DNA of 27,399 nucleotides, from the NCBI GenBank assembly GCA_027577415.1, contig JANBQS010000190.1, forward strand, positions 1-27,399, in the 5' to 3' direction. Numbering within the stretch: position 1 is the first letter of the stretch; the number at the start of each line of letters is the position of its first letter. The translations under genes were made by a program, and so were the position numbers. Under the pieces are notes generated by a model. It was not told the DNA's origin. It ran no database searches and worked only from the letters and a program-made list of their open reading frames with translations. The stretch comes from Coemansia sp. RSA 922. Taxonomy: Eukaryota > Kickxellomycota > Kickxellomycetes > Kickxellales > Kickxellaceae. Shown here piece by piece: positions 25,361 through 27,399 of this stretch.

Positions 25361-27399
25361 ATGAGTGGCCAATTCCTGGCGAAATCGAGAGTGCTGGCGG
25401 TTCGGACGCGCTTGCAGCCAGGCTTCGCGTGCTGGAATCGTAGCCTACACACCCCAAACAAGCGGGCAGGCCACTTCTCAAACCGGCTAAGCGAGTTAGT
25501 CAGAGAAAGCAGCGCAAAATCGTTGGACCCACTTACCAAGTCTGATAAGCATGAAGCGGGCATTACCAATATGCTCCGAATGGGCCGAGCTCGGCGGCAG
25601 GGCGGGTACGATCGTGGAGCAGGCATGCACTTGTCAATACCCCTGCGAGCGAAGAACGTTGAAAAGGCGTGGGATATCTGCACACAAAAGCTACAGCGAG
25701 ACGGGTACTTGATATCTGGCGATACTCTAAAAAGCGAGGCGGTTGAGCTGATCTTGCTAATGGCCAAAAGCGTAAGTGCACGGGCACTCAGTCCCGATGG
25801 AGCTTGCGTTGAGGATAGTCCAGAGGCCGACAAAAAACGGCGTGCTCTCTTTGGCTTTCGATCCGCTCTGATTCTGAAGCACGTGTTTGCAGACCCCCTG
25901 TGCGCACTTGGCGATGAGCACGACGGTTCCGAGACTTTGGCTAAGAGCGAAGGCAAGATCGATGTGCAGACTATTGACCTACGGTTAGGGTTGACGAGCG
26001 CCAGCGACTATAAGGATATCATATCGTTGCTCTCTGCGGCTATTGACCCGTGTATGTCTACGGGTAACACGCCAGAACTTGCTGGATCAACGCCAGAGGA
26101 GTTGGCCGTGGATATCATGAGCGCCTCTATATCTCGGCTGATGCACTTAACGTTCCTGGCTGCTGAGCAGGACGGAGTGACCATGTCTGACAAAACGATC
26201 CGCGCTGCGCTGCAAGCTACAACTGCGATGCAAGACGTTTCTGCGGCCCGCGATATCCTTATGTTGCAGTACTCGGATCTTGCAGTGCTTCTTGACCCTG
26301 GTGTGCAACCCATCACGTCACAGGCTGCGAAAAAGGCGCTAAGCGAACCGAATACCGATCAGTGCCGTGTAGTAGTAGAAATTCTGTTGAACATAGTGAT
26401 GACTGGGCGGAATCCGCGCGTTCTAGACGCAGCGAGCCAGTCGACACAGCCGCAAGCCGAGTTTGGATACGACCAATTCGAAGACACTCTCAGGCCCAGA
26501 GATGATTCAATTTCGCCAGCAGATCTTGCCGCAGTTCGGCTGTGGCGCGCCGAGACAGTCGAGCGTATATACCGAGCCTACGTAGCGTCAGGGATGTCCG
26601 AAGTAGCCTCGCCTGATCGGTCAAAAATGCCGGCGCTGCAAGGATCCGTCGTGCCTACGCCACAGATGCTGGCGACATTGCTATGCGTCCATTGCGATGA
26701 GGGCAACATCGAGCAGGCGACGATTTTATACGACACGCTGGCTGCTACACTGCAGAGCTGGCAAGAGTTCACAGCACCGCCGCCAGCCAAGAATCGAAAG
26801 CATGCCACTCGGTATGCAGAATCATCGGCGAGCCACAAAATGGGCATTAGTTTGTGGGCCAAAGTGTTTGAATGTGTTTGCCGCACGCAACAGCAGTGGC
26901 TGGCTAGCAGAGTGTTAGGAGACATTGTAGCAGATGGCTGGCTGCCGTCAGAGGAAATTTACGAGCAATACCTTGCCATGGTGAGCGATCCAAGCGCAGA
27001 AGCTCTGGCCGAGGCCGTAAGCGAGATCCGTAGAGACGTGAAAATAGGCGGCGTCGGCGCGCAGTTTGACTCGGCGATTATTGAGCCACTGGTCTCCGCC
27101 CTCGTGTGTCCCCAAGTTCCAGCTTCGTCCGACAGCATGTCAGTGCGGATCGAACAAGCGCTTCTATTATCAGGGCTGACTACTACCGTCGATACAGGAA
27201 ATTCAGCAGTTTCAGCAGTTTCAGAAGTCTCAGATGCGACGGCGCGCAAGATTATCAGCGCAATGGTGTCGAACCACCAGATCGGTCGGGCTCAGCAGCT
27301 GGCCGAGCTTTGGAGCCACACACGGCCCGAAATCATCACCAACAAGAGCATAGCCGAGCTTATCTTGGGATTGGGCAGTAGCGGCGAGTACGCTCAAGC
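25361..27399 (+). CDS. putative mitochondrial helical-repeat (PPR-like) protein, C-terminus outside window
   Basis: Open from ATG 25361 to the end of the window, at least 679 residues, no intron. The first 45 residues (MSGQFLAKSRVLAVRTRLQP...) are rich in Arg with no acidic residue, a mitochondrial presequence. The rest is alpha-helical. Segments resembling pentatricopeptide repeats are at about 433-467 (PQMLATLLCVHCDEGNIEQA, then ILYDTL), about 496-530 (LWAKVFECVCRTQQ..ASRVLGDIVADGWLPS) and from about 628 to the window end (ARKIISAMVSNHQIGRAQQL). The match to the 35-residue PPR pattern is loose, as is usual for fungal mitochondrial PPR proteins. A role in mitochondrial RNA processing or translation is inferred. 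A Ser/Val-rich microrepeat (SAVSAVSEVSD) lies at about 616-626. Other helical-repeat families remain possible. Confidence 0.6.
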   Translation, partial: MSGQFLAKSRVLAVRTRLQPGFACWNRSLHTPNKRAGHFSNRLSELVRESSAKSLDPLTKSDKHEAGITNMLRMGRARRQGGYDRGAGMHLSIPLRAKNVEKAWDICTQKLQRDGYLISGDTLKSEAVELILLMAKSVSARALSPDGACVEDSPEADKKRRALFGFRSALILKHVFADPLCALGDEHDGSETLAKSEGKIDVQTIDLRLGLTSASDYKDIISLLSAAIDPCMSTGNTPELAGSTPEELAVDIMSASISRLMHLTFLAAEQDGVTMSDKTIRAALQATTAMQDVSAARDILMLQYSDLAVLLDPGVQPITSQAAKKALSEPNTDQCRVVVEILLNIVMTGRNPRVLDAASQSTQPQAEFGYDQFEDTLRPRDDSISPADLAAVRLWRAETVERIYRAYVASGMSEVASPDRSKMPALQGSVVPTPQMLATLLCVHCDEGNIEQATILYDTLAATLQSWQEFTAPPPAKNRKHATRYAESSASHKMGISLWAKVFECVCRTQQQWLASRVLGDIVADGWLPSEEIYEQYLAMVSDPSAEALAEAVSEIRRDVKIGGVGAQFDSAIIEPLVSALVCPQVPASSDSMSVRIEQALLLSGLTTTVDTGNSAVSAVSEVSDATARKIISAMVSNHQIGRAQQLAELWSHTRPEIITNKSIAELILGLGSSGEYAQ

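Noticed and set aside
25336..25956. Minus-strand frame of 206 codons over the start of the PPR-like gene
   Set aside because: Antisense shadow; the plus strand carries an uninterrupted frame of over 2 kb with a presequence.

Overview
This 27.4 kb window looks like chromosomal DNA of an early-diverging fungus; a Kickxellales-like zoopagomycete is my best guess, from general impression only. The evidence is two Zn2Cys6 regulators (a fungal-specific class), a GPI-anchored wall-type protein, a eukaryotic tRNA with internal A and B boxes, T-rich leaders before start codons, and almost intron-free genes (one clear intron, 320 nt). No virus, plasmid or CRISPR is visible.

Layout: (1) 1-6690: two Zn2Cys6 transcription factors transcribed away from each other from a 467-nt shared promoter region; the left gene runs off the window. 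(2) 7004-9111: two lineage-type genes on the plus strand, a basic Ser/Pro/His-rich protein of unknown function and a 386-aa protein that I read as a degenerate pirin/YhaK-type bicupin. (3) 9290-9361: a tRNA-Thr(UGU). (4) 9362-13298: nearly 4 kb of AT-rich, gene-poor DNA with a 12-bp inverted repeat, a block of perfect hairpins ending in a T-run (possible Pol III RNA), and two homologous relics of a tyrosine-recombinase N-terminal domain in opposite orientations. (5) 13299-18378, minus strand: GPI-anchored protein, the tRNA 2'-O-methyltransferase TRM13, and a BipA/TypA GTPase with a mitochondrial-type leader. (6) 18641-19198: adenylate kinase 6/Fap7, head to head with TypA. (7) 19430-24941: three tandem histidine acid phosphatase genes in about 1.93-kb units, with identical spacer blocks and mosaic similarity that suggests gene conversion. 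(8) 25361-27399: the start of a large mitochondrial helical-repeat (PPR-like) protein, cut by the window end.

Functionally, the 14-19 kb block is rich in translation genes (tRNA modification, ribosome-linked GTPase, small-subunit assembly kinase), and the last gene may serve mitochondrial RNA. The phosphatase array is a local gene-amplification site. The features most worth following are the metal-ligand-less pirin-like protein, the hairpin block at 11.1-11.4 kb, the recombinase relics, the phosphatase mosaic, and a sharp switch of synonymous codon choice inside the second transcription factor.
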